From Streptoverticillium olivoreticuli subsp. olivoreticuli (GTDB lineage: Bacteria; Actinomycetota; Actinomycetes; Streptomycetales; Streptomycetaceae): a stretch of DNA of 64,000 nucleotides. Both the position numbers and the translations under genes were made by a program. The notes beneath the pieces are model-generated. The model saw only the letters and a program-made list of their open reading frames with translations, did not search any database and had not been told where the DNA came from. The DNA lies in contig NZ_CP031455.1 of assembly GCF_003391135.1 (NCBI RefSeq), positions 1,736,001 to 1,800,000 of the forward strand, written 5' to 3'. The first letter of the stretch is position 1. Each line of letters starts with the position of its first letter. Positions 20,001-31,900 of the stretch are shown piece after piece.

Positions 20001-23000
20001 GCACGGTGTCGGCGCCCGCGGCCCACAGACCGACCTGGTTCCAGGCGAACGGCAGCCAGACCTTGCCGTCGTCGCGGGGCTCCGCGCCCCAGTCGAGCAG
20101 GAGGGCCGGGTGGAGTGTGGCGTCGAGGAGGGCGGGGTGGATGCCGTAGCCGTCGTGCGCACCGGCGGCCTCGGGCAGGGCGACCTCGGCAAGGAGGTCC
20201 TGACCGTCCTTCCACACCGCGCGCAGCCCCTGGAACGCCGGACCGTAGTCGTACCCGGCGTCCGCCACCCGCTCGTAGAACCCGTCCACGTCGACCGGCT
20301 CCGCACCCGCCGGCGGCCAGACCCCGATCGACCAGTCGGCCACAGGGGCGGGTTCGGGAGCGAGGACACCGCTCGCGTGGCACACCCACATGTCGTCACC
20401 AGCGGCAGCATCGGCACGGCTGTAGACGCGGACTTCCCGGCGGCCGTCTTCCGTCGCCGCGTCGACCACGACCTGCACACGAAGCCCGGACGCCTCCGGC
20501 ACCACGACCGGAGCCTGCAACATCAACTCCTCGACCGCCGCACACCCGACCTCATCACCGGCCCGCAACGCCCACTCCACCAACGCGGCACCCGGGACCA
20601 GCACGGTCCCGGACACCTCATGATCCGCCAGCCAGGTGGCTCCCGACCGCGCAAGCCGCCCCGTCAGCAGGCACCCACCTCGATCGGCGAACTCCACCGC
20701 CGCACCCAGCAACGGATGCCCCGCCGCCACCAGCCCCAGACCAGCGGCATCCCCGCCGCCGGCCCTACCGGCCAGCCAGAACCGCTCCCGCTGGAAGGCA
20801 TACGTCGGCAGATCAACCACCCGCGCCGCGGCCTCGGCCGGGAACCAGGCCGTCCAGTCCAACGCGACGCCTGCCGAGTGAAGGCGGGCGAAGGCGTCCA
20901 GGAACGCCTGCTCCTCGGGCCGTTCTCCGGCGAGCGAGGACACAAGGACCGGCTCCGGTACGTCGGCCCGAGCCAGGTCGTCGAGGGTGTGCCGGGCGGC
21001 AGCGGTCAGCACCGGGGCCGGGCCCAACTCCACGAACACCCCGGCCCTCTCCGCGACTTGGGCGATCGCGGGCTGGAAGAGGACCGGTCGGCGTACGTGC
21101 CGCGCCAAGTACTCCGGGGTGGTGATCTCCTCACCGGCGGGCCGACCGGAGACGTTGCTGATCAGCGGGATCGCCGGCTCGCGGAACTCCACCCCGCGGA
21201 TCGCCTCGGTGAAGTCCTCCAGCATCGGCTCCATCAACGCCGAGTGGAAAGCATGACTGACCGACAGCGCCTTGGACTTGCGCCCACGCTCCCGCCACAG
21301 CCCGGCAATCCGCTCCACCTCATCCGCCGGGCCCGAAATCACCGTGGAATCAGGGGTGTTCACGGCCGCCACACTCACCGACGTACCATCGATATCCCCG
21401 CCAAGCTCCCCGGGGGTGGCCTGCACCGCGCACATCGCCCCGCCCTCGGGCAGAGCACCCATCAACCGTGCGCGTGCGCCCACCACCCGGCAGGCACCCG
21501 CCAGGTCGAAGACCCCCGCCACATGCGCGGCAGCGATCTCCCCGATCGAATGACCCACCACGACACCGGGACGCACCCCGACCGACTCCCACAACCGAGC
21601 CAGACCCACCTGAAGCGCGAACAATCCTGCCTGCGCCCACGTCGTGTGATCCAACCGCTCCTCAGGACCATGGAAGACCGCCTCCTTCAGCGAACCCCCC
21701 AGCTCCCCGTCCAACAGGGAACACACCTCATCAAAGGCCTTCGCGAACACCGGGAACCGCTCGTAGAGCCCGGCGCCCATCCCGACCAGCTGACTGCCCT
21801 GACCACTGAACAGCCACACGGTTTCCTTACCGACCGGAGCCACAGCAGCCGGACCGACCAACGCCGGATGCACCTCCCCCGCAGCCAACGCCCCAAGCGC
21901 AGCCACCAGTTCAGCACGCTCCGCACCCGCCACGACGGCCCGCTGCTCAAACAGGGAACGCGTGCGCAGCAGTGCCCACGCCACATCGCGTACGGGCACA
22001 TCAGGAGCGGCCGACACCGCGTCGCTCAGGCGGCGTGCCTGCTCGCGCAGGGCCTGCGGGCTGCGGGCCGAAAGGAGCCACGGAACCAGCACGCCTTCAC
22101 CTGCGTCGACAGGCTCCAACTCCGCTCCGGCATCGGTCGGTTCGGGAACATGCTCGATGATCAGGTGGGCGTTGGTGCCCGAAGCGCCGAACGACGAGAT
22201 GCCTGCCCGACGCGGCCTCACCACCCCAGCACCGGACCCGGCCTCGGGCCACGGCACCGGCTCGGACACCAGCCGAACCGCACCCGCCTCCCAATCCACA
22301 TGCGGCGTCGGCTCATCCACATGCAGACTCGCAGGCACCACACCATGCCGCATCGCCATCACCATCTTGATGACACCCGCAACACCAGCAGCAGCCTGCG
22401 TATGGCCGATGTTCGACTTCACCGAACCCAACAACAACGGCCGCTCCACGGACCGACCCTGACCGTACGTGGCCAACAGAGCCTGCGCCTCGATCGGATC
22501 ACCCAGCGTCGTCCCCGTCCCATGCCCTTCCACAACATCCACGTCATCAGTCGTCAAACGACCACTCGCCAACGCCTGCCGGATCACCCGCTCCTGCGAC
22601 GGACCGTTCGGCGCGGTCAACCCATTGCTCGCGCCATCCTGATTGACAGCCGACCCTCGTACGATCCCGAGCACCTGATGCCCATTGTGCCGCGCGTCCG
22701 ACAGACGCTCCAGCAGCAGCACACCGACGCCCTCGCCCCAGCCGGTCCCGTCGGCCGCGGCGGCGAACGGCTTGCAGCGGCCGTCAGGCGCAAGGCCACG
22801 CTGACGCGAGAAGCCGGTGAAGACCTCGGGTGTCGCCATGACGGTCACGCCGCCCGCCAGAGCCAGGTCGCACTCACCCTGCCGCAAAGCCTGCGCCGCC
22901 AAGTGGATCGACACCAGCGACGACGAGCACGCCGTGTCCACCGTCACCGCCGGCCCTTCCAGACCCAGCGTGTAGGACACCCGGCCCGAGACCACGCTGC

Positions 23001-26000
23001 CCGAACCGGCCAGCATGGAGTAGCCCTCCAGCTGGGGATCCCGGCCGCCGGCCAGGCCCGCCGCGTAGTCGTGGTACATCACGCCGACGTACGTACCGGT
23101 CAGGCTTCCCTTGAGCGTCGTCGGATCGATGCCCGCCCGCTCGAACACCTCCCACGACGCCTCGAGGAGCAACCGCTGCTGCGGGTCCATCGCAAGCGCC
23201 TCGCGCGGGCTGATCCCGAAGAACGCGGCATCGAAGTCGCCCGCGTCGTGCAGGAAGGCTCCTTCGTCGGCGTAGCTGGTGCCGGGGTGGTCCGGGTCGG
23301 GGTGGAAGAGCCGCTCCAGGTCCCAGCCGCGGCCCGTGGGAAACTCCCCGACCGTGTCCACACCCGCGGCGACCAGGTCCCACAGGCCTTCCGGCGAGGT
23401 CACCCCGCCCGGGTATTTGCAGGCCATGGAGACGATGGCTACCGGATCGTCCGTCCCGGTGGTCGCGGGGCGCGCGGCGGGGACGGCGGGTGCAGTGGTC
23501 GGGCCGCCCAGGCGGGTGCACAGGTAAGTGGCCAGTGCCTGGGGCGTGGGGTGGTCGAAGACCAGAGTGGCGGGAAGCCGCAGGCGGCTGGCCGCCGCCA
23601 GGCTGTTGCGCAGCTGCACCGCCGTCAGCGAGTCGAAGCCGAGGTCCTTGAAGTTGGCCTCGGTGCGGACGTCGGCTGCCGACGGGTAGGCGAGCACCGC
23701 TGCCACGCACTCGCGTACCAAGTCGGTGACGGCGACCCGGCGTTCGGCCGCGTCCAGGCCCGCGAGGCGGGTCTCCAGAGCGTCCGGGTCCACGTCGGAG
23801 CCGGCGGCCGCCCGGCGGCGCGGCCGCCCGGCGAGCTTCCGCAGGATCGCGGGGGCGGTGTCCTGTGCCAGGCCGCGTACGTCGATTCCGGCGGCGACCA
23901 CCAAGGGGGTGGCCACGTCACGCGCCGCGTCCAGGAGGGCCAGGCCCTGCCCGTCCGAGAGCGGCTTCATACCGCCCGCGCGCAGCCGCGCCAGGTCGGT
24001 CTCGTCCAGGTGGCGGGTCATGGCGCTGTCGCGCGCCCACAGGCCCCAGGCGATCGACAGACCGGTCGCGTCCGTGCCGTGGCGGCGGGCCACGAGGGCG
24101 TCCACGAAGGCGTTGGCGGCCGCGTATCCGGCCTGGCCCGCGTTGCCCAGGACACCGGCGGCCGAGGAGAACATGACGTACAGGCCGAGGCTCAGGTGCC
24201 GGGTGGCTGCGTCCAGGTTGGCGGCGACGGTGGCCTTGGCGGCCCACACGCGGGCGAGCCGGTCGGGGGTCTGTGCGGTGACCACCGCGTCGTCCAGGAC
24301 GCCCGCCGCGTGGATCACACCGGTCAGGGGGTGCGCAGGGTCGACCGCCGCGACCAGCTCCGCGGTGACCCGCTCGTCGGTGAGGTCGGCCGCGACGATC
24401 CGCACTTCGGCGCCGAGGGCGGTCAGCCGGCCGGCGAGGTCGCGGGCCCCGGGCGCGTCGAGACCCTGTCGGCCGACGAGCAGCAGGTGTCCCACCGACC
24501 AGGTGCGGACAAGGTGTTCGGCGACCAGGCCGCCCATCATGCCGGTGCCACCGGCGATCAGTACGGTGCCGTCCGGGGCGAGGGCCGCGCCGGCGCCGGG
24601 CTCGGCGGGGGTGGCGGTGGCGCGTACGAGGCGGGGGGCCAACACCTGGCCCTCGCGCACGGCCAGCTGCGGTTCGCCGGTGGCGAGGGCTCGCGCGATG
24701 GCCGCGCGGTCGGTGCCGTGGTCCACGTCCAGCAGGACGAAGCGGTCCGGGTGCTCGGACTGTGCGCTGCGTATCAGTCCCCACAGGGCGGCGGCCGGGA
24801 CGTCGATGGCGGCTGTGTCCTGGCTGCCGTCCGTCGGCACCGCCACCGCGTGGCGGGTGAGCAGGACGAGCCGGGCGTCGGACAGGCGCGGTTCGGCCAG
24901 CCACTCCTGCACCAGGCGCAGCGCCCACTCGGCCAGGGCGCGGCCACGCTCATCGACGGTCCCCGCGGTGTCGGCGGGGGTCTCGACGAGCACGGTCGCG
25001 GGGGCCCGTGTTCCCTCTTCGAGGGCTGCCGCCAGGGCCGTCGGATCCGGGTGCCGCGGGATGTCCGCTCCGGCCCAGGCCGGTACGTCCTGGCCGAGCA
25101 GCACCCAGCCGTCGCCGCCGGTCTCCGCGTCCGTGGAGGACACAGCGGTCCACTCCACGGTGAACAGCCCGCTGGTTCCCGCCTTGCTCGCCGCGCGCAG
25201 CTGCTCGGGGTCTGCCTGGCGCAGCGCGAGGGAGGCGGCGCTGAGCACCGGCGCTCCGGCGGCGTCCGTCAGCGTCACCCGCAGGCCCGGCCCGTTCTCC
25301 GCCCCCTCTTCCTGGTACGGGGACAGGCGCGCCCGCACGGTGGTTGCGCCGGTGGCCCACAGGGACACCCCGCTCCATGCGAACGGCAGGCGGACGCCCG
25401 CACCGTCCCCATCGGTGTCCCGGTCGAGCAGCAACGCCGGATGCAGCGCGGTGTCCAGCAGTACGGGGTGGATGCCGAAGCCGTCGTGGGCGCCTGCCTG
25501 TTCGGGCAGCGTCACTTCGGCCAGCAGGTCCTCGCCGTGCCGCCAGACCGCGCGCAGCCCCTGGAACGCCGGGCCGTAGTCGTACCCGGCGGCCGAGGCC
25601 CGCCCGTAGAGATCACCGATCTCCACCGGCTCGGCGCCCGCCGGGGGCCACTGACCGTTCGACTCATCCGCCACTGCGGCGGGTTCGGGGTTCAGAACAC
25701 CGGCCGCGTGGCACACCCATCCCTCGTCCTGGTCCAGTTCCGCGTCGGAGTCGAGGCGGGAGAAGATCCGCACCTCGCGCCGCCCACCCGCCTCATCGGC
25801 CGGGCTCACGACGACCTGGAGCTGCAGCCCTCCGGATTCGGGCAGCACGAGCGGCGCCCGCAGCGTCAGCTCCTCCAGGGTGGGGCAGCCCACCTCGTCG
25901 GCGGCCTGGAGCGCCCATTCCACGAGCGCCGCGCCGGGCACCAGCGTCGTGCCCGCCACCGCGTGGTCGACGAACCAGCCGCCGCCACCGGACGCCACGA

Positions 26001-28851
26001 GACGGCCGGTCAGCACGAGCGCACCGTCGGCGAGACCCAGCGCCGCGGGCAACAGCGTGTGCTCCAGGCGCCGCAGCCCCGCCGCGCGCATGTCGCCTAC
26101 ACCATCCATCTCCAGCCAGTAGCGCTGGTGTTGGAAGGCGTACGTGGGCAGGTCGACGGTACGAGGGGTGGGCCCGGCCGGGAACCAGCGCCGCCAGTCC
26201 ACATCCACCCCGGCAGTGAAAACCTGGGCGACGGCACGAGCGAGCTGGGCGGCATCCCCATGGTCACGGCGCAGGGTCGGGACCACCACAGCGGACACAC
26301 CCGCCTGCTCGATGGTCTCCTCCATGCCCAGATTCAGGACCGGGTGAGGACCGACCTCGATGAAGACGCGGTAACCGTCCGCGAGCAGGCCTTCGACAGT
26401 GTCGGCGAAGCGGACGGGCTGACGCAGGTTCCTCACCCAGTAGTCGGCATCCAACCCGGTGGTATCCGCGCGCTCCGCAGTGACGGTGGAGTAGAACGCC
26501 ACCTCGGCGCTCACCGGCTGGATACCACTCAACCGGTCCATGAGCAGGCCGGCGATCTCATCCACCTGCGGCCCATGCGACGCATAATCCACATCGATCG
26601 TACGAGCACGCAGACCGCGCGCCCCGGCGTCCGCGACCACTGCGGCAACCTGCTCCGGCGGACCAGAAATCACCGTCGAAGACGGCCCATTGACCGCAGC
26701 GACCCCCACCCCCGACCGATCACCGACCAGCCCGACGGCCTCCTCACGGCCCACACCGAGAGAAGCCATCGCACCACGCCCCGCAAGCCGACGGAGAGCC
26801 TCACTGCGTACGGCGACGATCCGCGCCGCATCCTCCAGCGACAGCGCACCAGCCACACACGCCGCAGCCATCTCACCCTGCGAATGCCCCACCACAGCCG
26901 CAGGGGTAACCCCATAGTCTGCCCACACAGCGGCAAGAGAGACCATCACCGCCCACAGAACAGGCTGAACCACCTCCACCCGCGACAGCTCACTCCCGTC
27001 CCCACGCAACACCTCCGTCAACGACCACTCGACGTGTGGCGAAAGAGCACGCTCACACTCGGCGATCCGAGTCGCGAACACCGGTGATTGATCGAGTAGT
27101 TGGGCACCCATGCCCACCCACTGCGACCCCTGCCCCGGAAAGACGAGCACCGGCCCCAGGCCGATGTCACCGGCCACCCCGGACACCACATCCGGCGAAG
27201 CCTCACCCGAGGCCAACGCCTCCAGCCCGGCGACGGCTTGGGCGCGGTCATCCGCCACGACCACGGCCCGGTGTTCGAAGGCCGACCGGCTCGTGGCCAG
27301 CGACCAGCCAAGATCGACCGACGACGCTTCCGCGTTCTCGGCCGCGAACACGCCCAGCCGACGGGTCTGCTCGCGCAGCGCGTCACCGGTCCGCCCGGAC
27401 ACCACCCACGGCACCACCGCACCCGCCACAGGCTCGGGCTCCACCGGGAGAGAAGCCTCACCCGGTTCCTCTTCCGGCGCCTCCTCCAGGATCAGATGCG
27501 CGTTCGTCCCCGAGATACCGAACGAGGACACCCCGGCCCGGCGCGGACGCTCACCACGTGACCACGGCACCGGCTCGGTCAACAGCCGCACACCGCCGCC
27601 CTCCCACCGCACATGCGGAGTGGGCTCATCCACATGCAGAGTGGCGGGCAACAACCCATGCCGCAACGCCATCACCATCTTGATCACACCCGCAACACCC
27701 GCGGCAGCCTGCGTATGACCGATGTTCGACTTCACCGAACCCAGCCACAACGGCCGGTCTTCGTCGCGCTCCTTGCCGTACGTGGCGATGAGGGCCTCGG
27801 CCTCGATCGGGTCGCCGAGCCTGGTGCCCGTCCCGTGCGCCTCCACCACGTCGATCTCGGCCGTGGAGAGCCGGGCGCTGGACAGCGCCTGGCGGATGAC
27901 CCGGCGCTGCGAGGGACCGTTGGGAGCGGTGAAGCCGTTGCTGGCACCGTCCTGGTTGACGGCCGAGCCACGCAGGAGCGCCAGCACCTTGTGGCCGTTG
28001 CGGCGGGCATCCGAGAGACGCTCCAGCAGGACCAGGCCCGCGCCCTCACCCCAGCCGGTCCCGTCGGCCGCGGCGGCGAACGGCTTGCACCGGCCGTCCG
28101 GAGCCAGGCCGCGCTGACGCGAGAAGCCGGTGAACACCTCGGGCGTGGACATCACGGTCACACCGCCGGCGAGGGCCAGGTCGCACTCCCCCTGCCGCAG
28201 TGCCTGGGCCGCCAGGTGCATGGCCACCAGCGAGGAGGAGCAGGCGGTTTCGATGGTGACCGCCGGGCCCTCGAGTCCGAGGGTGAAGGAGACTCTGCCC
28301 GAGAGGACGCTGGGGGCGGTGCCCGCGTACCCCTCGGTCGCCTTGCCTCCGGGGTCGCCCTGGGTCTGATTGCCGGTGGTCGCGGCGCCGACGTAGACAC
28401 CGGTGGGGCTGCCCTTGAGCGTGGTGGGGTCGATGCCCGCCCGTTCGAGCACCTCCCAGGACGCCTCCAGGAGCAGGCGCAGCTGCGGGCTGCTGGCCAG
28501 GGCCTCGCGCGGACTGAAACCGAAGAACCCGGAGTCGAACCGGTCCGCGGCGCCGACGAATCCGCCCTCGCGGACGTAGCAGGTTCCCGGGTGGTCGGGG
28601 TCCGGGTGGTAGAGGCCGTCCAGGTCCCAGCCGCGGTCCGTGGGGAAGCCCTCGATGGCGTCGCCGCCCCCGGCGACCAGCTCCCACAGGCCCTCCGGCG
28701 ACTCGACGCCGCCGGGGAAGCGGCAGGCCATGCCGACGACGGCCACCGGCTCCTGGGCGCGCTCCTCCACCTCGCGCAGCCGCTGCCGGGTGTCGTGCAG
28801 TTCGGCGGCGACCCGCTTGAGGTAGTCGACCAGTTGCTCTTCACTCGCCAT
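17026..28851 (-). CDS. monAV: Bimodular type I PKS, MonAV-like (modules 7-8)
   Basis: 3941 residues. After the N-terminal docking helix: KS (Cys204, TACSSS), methylmalonyl AT (Ser657 in GHSQGE, YASH 756-759), DH (His963 in [10 protein letters not shown]), KR (Tyr1576), ACP (Ser1741); then KS (Cys1975), malonyl AT (Ser2435 in GHSIGE, HAFH 2533-2536), DH (His2744), ER (about 3180-3475, cofactor motif near 3320), KR (Tyr3653), ACP (Ser3820) and C-terminal docking helix. All reductive domains keep their catalytic residues. The first module makes a methyl-branched alkene and the second a saturated C2 unit: the C13=C12 alkene and C10-C11 of premonensin. The KRs carry LDD-type (B) motifs. There is a 49-bp gap to the upstream PKS gene and 16 bp to the downstream one. 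No clear Shine-Dalgarno lies close to the ATG. Confidence 0.88.
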   Translation of the reverse strand: MASEEQLVDYLKRVAAELHDTRQRLREVEERAQEPVAVVGMACRFPGGVESPEGLWELVAGGGDAIEGFPTDRGWDLDGLYHPDPDHPGTCYVREGGFVGAADRFDSGFFGFSPREALASSPQLRLLLEASWEVLERAGIDPTTLKGSPTGVYVGAATTGNQTQGDPGGKATEGYAGTAPSVLSGRVSFTLGLEGPAVTIETACSSSLVAMHLAAQALRQGECDLALAGGVTVMSTPEVFTGFSRQRGLAPDGRCKPFAAAADGTGWGEGAGLVLLERLSDARRNGHKVLALLRGSAVNQDGASNGFTAPNGPSQRRVIRQALSSARLSTAEIDVVEAHGTGTRLGDPIEAEALIATYGKERDEDRPLWLGSVKSNIGHTQAAAGVAGVIKMVMALRHGLLPATLHVDEPTPHVRWEGGGVRLLTEPVPWSRGERPRRAGVSSFGISGTNAHLILEEAPEEEPGEASLPVEPEPVAGAVVPWVVSGRTGDALREQTRRLGVFAAENAEASSVDLGWSLATSRSAFEHRAVVVADDRAQAVAGLEALASGEASPDVVSGVAGDIGLGPVLVFPGQGSQWVGMGAQLLDQSPVFATRIAECERALSPHVEWSLTEVLRGDGSELSRVEVVQPVLWAVMVSLAAVWADYGVTPAAVVGHSQGEMAAACVAGALSLEDAARIVAVRSEALRRLAGRGAMASLGVGREEAVGLVGDRSGVGVAAVNGPSSTVISGPPEQVAAVVADAGARGLRARTIDVDYASHGPQVDEIAGLLMDRLSGIQPVSAEVAFYSTVTAERADTTGLDADYWVRNLRQPVRFADTVEGLLADGYRVFIEVGPHPVLNLGMEETIEQAGVSAVVVPTLRRDHGDAAQLARAVAQVFTAGVDVDWRRWFPAGPTPRTVDLPTYAFQHQRYWLEMDGVGDMRAAGLRRLEHTLLPAALGLADGALVLTGRLVASGGGGWFVDHAVAGTTLVPGAALVEWALQAADEVGCPTLEELTLRAPLVLPESGGLQLQVVVSPADEAGGRREVRIFSRLDSDAELDQDEGWVCHAAGVLNPEPAAVADESNGQWPPAGAEPVEIGDLYGRASAAGYDYGPAFQGLRAVWRHGEDLLAEVTLPEQAGAHDGFGIHPVLLDTALHPALLLDRDTDGDGAGVRLPFAWSGVSLWATGATTVRARLSPYQEEGAENGPGLRVTLTDAAGAPVLSAASLALRQADPEQLRAASKAGTSGLFTVEWTAVSSTDAETGGDGWVLLGQDVPAWAGADIPRHPDPTALAAALEEGTRAPATVLVETPADTAGTVDERGRALAEWALRLVQEWLAEPRLSDARLVLLTRHAVAVPTDGSQDTAAIDVPAAALWGLIRSAQSEHPDRFVLLDVDHGTDRAAIARALATGEPQLAVREGQVLAPRLVRATATPAEPGAGAALAPDGTVLIAGGTGMMGGLVAEHLVRTWSVGHLLLVGRQGLDAPGARDLAGRLTALGAEVRIVAADLTDERVTAELVAAVDPAHPLTGVIHAAGVLDDAVVTAQTPDRLARVWAAKATVAANLDAATRHLSLGLYVMFSSAAGVLGNAGQAGYAAANAFVDALVARRHGTDATGLSIAWGLWARDSAMTRHLDETDLARLRAGGMKPLSDGQGLALLDAARDVATPLVVAAGIDVRGLAQDTAPAILRKLAGRPRRRAAAGSDVDPDALETRLAGLDAAERRVAVTDLVRECVAAVLAYPSAADVRTEANFKDLGFDSLTAVQLRNSLAAASRLRLPATLVFDHPTPQALATYLCTRLGGPTTAPAVPAARPATTGTDDPVAIVSMACKYPGGVTSPEGLWDLVAAGVDTVGEFPTGRGWDLERLFHPDPDHPGTSYADEGAFLHDAGDFDAAFFGISPREALAMDPQQRLLLEASWEVFERAGIDPTTLKGSLTGTYVGVMYHDYAAGLAGGRDPQLEGYSMLAGSGSVVSGRVSYTLGLEGPAVTVDTACSSSLVSIHLAAQALRQGECDLALAGGVTVMATPEVFTGFSRQRGLAPDGRCKPFAAAADGTGWGEGVGVLLLERLSDARHNGHQVLGIVRGSAVNQDGASNGLTAPNGPSQERVIRQALASGRLTTDDVDVVEGHGTGTTLGDPIEAQALLATYGQGRSVERPLLLGSVKSNIGHTQAAAGVAGVIKMVMAMRHGVVPASLHVDEPTPHVDWEAGAVRLVSEPVPWPEAGSGAGVVRPRRAGISSFGASGTNAHLIIEHVPEPTDAGAELEPVDAGEGVLVPWLLSARSPQALREQARRLSDAVSAAPDVPVRDVAWALLRTRSLFEQRAVVAGAERAELVAALGALAAGEVHPALVGPAAVAPVGKETVWLFSGQGSQLVGMGAGLYERFPVFAKAFDEVCSLLDGELGGSLKEAVFHGPEERLDHTTWAQAGLFALQVGLARLWESVGVRPGVVVGHSIGEIAAAHVAGVFDLAGACRVVGARARLMGALPEGGAMCAVQATPGELGGDIDGTSVSVAAVNTPDSTVISGPADEVERIAGLWRERGRKSKALSVSHAFHSALMEPMLEDFTEAIRGVEFREPAIPLISNVSGRPAGEEITTPEYLARHVRRPVLFQPAIAQVAERAGVFVELGPAPVLTAAARHTLDDLARADVPEPVLVSSLAGERPEEQAFLDAFARLHSAGVALDWTAWFPAEAAARVVDLPTYAFQRERFWLAGRAGGGDAAGLGLVAAGHPLLGAAVEFADRGGCLLTGRLARSGATWLADHEVSGTVLVPGAALVEWALRAGDEVGCAAVEELMLQAPVVVPEASGLRVQVVVDAATEDGRREVRVYSRADAAAGDDMWVCHASGVLAPEPAPVADWSIGVWPPAGAEPVDVDGFYERVADAGYDYGPAFQGLRAVWKDGQDLLAEVALPEAAGAHDGYGIHPALLDATLHPALLLDWGAEPRDDGKVWLPFAWNQVGLWAAGADTVRVRVAPGAHDETERELRLLVTDAAGTNVLSAGSVTLRPADIGQLKSAQQRGDDGLFAVEWTALPAPAPQSDASDGGDWVVVGDGAGPADVVPDGDEVPWALVAHVETADGDGLSAAGRVLALLQEFLAVPELAGSRLLVVTRGAVATDSDDDVNAAAAGVWGLVRSAQSENPGRFVLVDRDGGELPQAVLRQAVEELDEPQLALHEGKVLVPRLVRATGGPLVGAPAERAWRLETSGTATLESVAPVHCPELIEPLAAGQVRLEVRAAGINFRDVLVGLGMVPGQTGLGGEGAGTVTEVGPDVTHVSVGDRVMGVLGGSFGPVAVSDTRMIAPVPQGWDMREAAAAPVAFLTAWYGLVELARLQPGERVLIHAATGGVGMAAVRIARHLGAEVYATASPAKHGVLEEMGIDAAHRASSRDLDFEEDIRRAADGRGVDVVLNSLTGEFIEASLRLLSEGGRFLEMGKTDLRDPGEVAAAYPGTSYQVYDLVTDAGPDRISEMFAELGELFGSGALAPLPVRSWPLERAREAFRFMSQAKHTGKLVLEVPPALDPDGTVLITGGTGVLGRVVAEHLVREWGVRHLLLAGRRGPDAPGAGELTEQLAELGAKVSVVAADVGDPESVAELVGKTDPAHPLTGVVHAAGVLGDAVVTAQTPEGLARVWSAKATAAANLHEATRHLRLGVFVVFSSAAATLGSPGQANYAAANAYCDALMQHRRATGKAGLSVGWGLWRTSGGMTGGLNDTDLARMGRIGVKAMSSEQGLALLDAAHRHGSPHLVAADLDTRMLAGRSAAALPALLRAFAGGQGPARPTAARPSADWAGQLATLPEEAQRRTLLGLVRTHAAAVLGHAGTDAVHADVPFTDLGFDSLTAVELRNRLSAATGLRLPATFIFRHPTPLAIAEDLRAQLCPAAADPSAPLFGELDKLEAVIVGHAHDGDTRDRLVTRLQSLLWRLDDGGAGDGGDAVESDALESASDDELFELIDRELPS
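22261..23321 (-). repeat. Ketosynthase tract, copy in module 8
   Basis: About 1.06 kb closely matching 34163-35226, covering most of the KS; a few residues differ in length in the variable loop after GVMYHDYA. Confidence 0.75.
26131..27033 (-). repeat. Methylmalonyl AT tract, copy in module 7
   Basis: About 903 bp nearly identical to 37973-38875, spanning the AT core through the post-AT linker. The first third is also shared with 56744-57055. Confidence 0.8.
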
Positions 28852-28900
28852 GAGAGTTCACCCAGCCTTCAACGTTGTTGTCGCGCCGCGCACGGTTGGT

Positions 28901-31900
28901 TCACAAACCCAGCTCTTTGTCGATGAAGTCGAGGACCTGGTCGGTCGTGGCGACTTGGAGCTGTTCCTTCGCGCTGCCGGAATCGGGCGACGCGGTGGCC
29001 GCCTTCCATTTCGACAGGAGGGATTCCAGGCGGGCCGTGACCGTTTCGGTGTCGAGGTGCTCGACGAGGGCGGAGGACAGGGTGTTCTCGAGCTTCGCCA
29101 TTTCGCGCAGGACAGGGTCGGTGGCCTCTTGTCCCGCGGCTCCTGCGGCGGTATCACCGTCGGGAGCCAGCTGCCCGCCGAGGTGTTCGGCCAGGGTGTC
29201 GGCGTCCGGGTAGTCGAAGACGAGCCCGGCGGGCAGGCGCAGTCCGGTGACGGCGGACAGCCTGTTGCGCAGTTCGACCGCGGTGAGGGAGTCAAAGCCG
29301 AGTTCCTTGAAGGTGCTGCCCGCTGTAAGGCTGTCGGTGTGGTGCCCGAGGACAGTGGCGGCCTGCTCACGGATGAGGCCGACCAGTGTGTGGTGCCGTT
29401 CGGCCTGCGGCAGGGCGGCCAGGCGGCTCGACAGGCCGGCGGGCTGCCCACCCGCCGTCGCGGTCGGCCTGCCCGCCCCACCCGTCGTGGGGACGGCGAG
29501 GCCGCGCAGGAGGGTGGGCCGGGTGTCCACAGGGTGCGTGGCCAGGGCCCGGAGGTCGAGGTCGAGTGCCACCAGGTGGGGGTGGTCGTGGCGGTGCGCG
29601 GCATCGAGCAGGGCCAGTCCCTGCTCGATGCTCATCGCCTTGACCCCGCTACGGCCCATCCGCGCCAGATCGGTCCCACTCAGGCCACCGGTCATGCCAC
29701 TCGACATACCGCCCGATGCCTGCCACAGACCCCAGCCCACGGACAGGCCAGGCAGGCCAGAGGCCCGGCGGTGCCGCATCAAGGCATCGCAATAGGCATT
29801 GGCCGCAGCGTAGTTGGCCTGGCCGGGGCTGCCCAGCGTCGCCGCTGCGGACGAGAACACCACGAACAGGCCGAGCCGCAGATGACGGGTCGCCTCGTGC
29901 AGGTGGTGCGCGGCGGCGGCCTTCGCCGACCACACCCGCGCCAACCCCTCCGGAGTCTGCTCAGTCACCACAGCATCGTCCAGAACACCCGCCGCATGAA
30001 CCACACCCGTCAGCGGATGAACCGGGTCGATCCCGGTGACCAGCCCGGCCACCGACTCCGGCTCACTCACATCCACCGCCACGACGGACACTTCGGCACC
30101 CCACTCACCAAGCCGCTCGATCAACTCGCCGACGCCCGGCGCCTCCGCGCCACGCCGGCTCGCCAGCAGCAGATGCCGCACACCCCATACGCGTACGAGA
30201 TGCTCGGCGACCAGCTGACCCAGCATGCCGGTGCCACCAGTGACCACCACCGTGCCCTCGGGATCGAGGGCGGGCGGGATCTCCAGCACCAGCTTGCCGA
30301 TATGCCTCGCCTGGCTCATGAACCGGAACGCCTCCCGCGCCCGGTCCAACGGCCAGGAACGTACCGGCAGCGGCTTAAGCCGATCTGAGGTGAACAATTC
30401 GGCGAGGCGCTCCAGCATCTGACCGATCCGGTCCGGGCCCGCGTCCGTGACAAGGTCATAGACCTTGTACGTCACACCGGGATGCTCGACGGCCACCCGC
30501 CCGGGATCACGCAGGTCGGTCTTGCCCATCTCAAGAAACCGACCGCCCTCACCCAGAAGCCGCATCGAGGCGTCGATGAACTCACCGGTCAGGCTGTTGA
30601 GCACGACATCCACCCCACGCCCGCCGGTGGACTGCCGGATCGATTCCTCGAAACCGGGATCACGCGAGGAGGCACGGTGAGCGGCATCAATGCCCATCTC
30701 CTCCAGCACACCATGCTTGCCGGGACTCGCAGTGGCAAACACCTCGGCACCCAGATGACGGGCGATCCGCACCGCCGCCATCCCCACACCACCGGTCGCG
30801 GCATGGACCAGCACCGACTCCCCCGCCCTCAACCGGGCCAGCTCCACCAGACCGTACCAAGCCGTCAGATACGCAACCGGCACGCCGGCCGCCTCGCTCA
30901 TCCCCCACCCCTGCGGAACCGGCGCGACCATCCGCGCATCAGCAACCACCACAGGGCCGAACGCCCCCTCGAAAACACCCATGACCCGATCACCGACTGA
31001 GAGATGGGTGACATCGGGCCCGACCTCCGTCACCACACCCGCACCTTCACCACCCATGGCTCCGTACTCGGCGACCATGCCCAACACGACCAGAACGTCA
31101 CGGAAGTTGATGCCCGCGGCGCTCACCGCAACCCGGATCTGTCCGGGCGCAAGAGGCCCGAGTACCTCCGGGCAGGCTGCCGCCGTCAAGTCCTCCAGCG
31201 AGCCGCCCGTCGCCAGCTGCAGGCGCCACGCCGGTACGCCGGGCGGCGCGACCAGCTCGGCACCTCTGCGCGCCTGGGCCAGGCGGGGGACGAGTATCCG
31301 GCATCCGCGCAGGGCAAGTTGGGGCTCGTCCAGCTCCTCGATGGCGTAGCGCAAGGTGGCCTGCGGGAGCTCGCCGCCGTCGCCGTCGACCAGGACGAAG
31401 CGGCCCGGGTTCTCCGACTGGGCACTGCGGACCAGGCCCCATACGGATGCGGTCGCCGCATTCACATCGTCGTCGCTGCCGGTGGCCACCGCGCCCCGCG
31501 TCACCACCAGCAGACGGGACTCGGCCAGCTCCGGGACGGCCAGGAACTCCTGCACCAGGGCCAGCGCCTGCCCGGCGACCGCCAGGCCATCACCGCCACC
31601 GCCGTCGGGCGCGGTCTCGACGTGGGCGACGACTGCCCACGGCGCCTCACCGCCGTCCCGCACCACATCGGCCGGACCGACATCGTCGGCGAGTGTCACC
31701 CACGCGCCGCCATCCGCGGCACCCGGCTGCGGAGCCGGAAGCTGCGTCCAATCCACCGTGAACAGACCACGTACGTCGCGCTGTCGGGAGGCCAGGAGTC
31801 GGCCGGGCTCTATGGGACGCATCCGCACGGCGGCGACGCTCAGGACGGGACCGCCGGTCGCATCGGTGACCGTCACGCGCAGTCCCTGCTCGGTGGATTC

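Noticed and set aside
17191..27087. A 9.9-kb open frame on the plus strand opposite the MonAV-like gene, and similar long antisense frames (5431-9252 minus, 31979-37567 plus, 48619-52932 plus)
   Set aside because: High third-position G+C in the real genes removes stop codons from the antisense frame. The translations show no domain motifs and mirror the PKS exactly, including its repeats.
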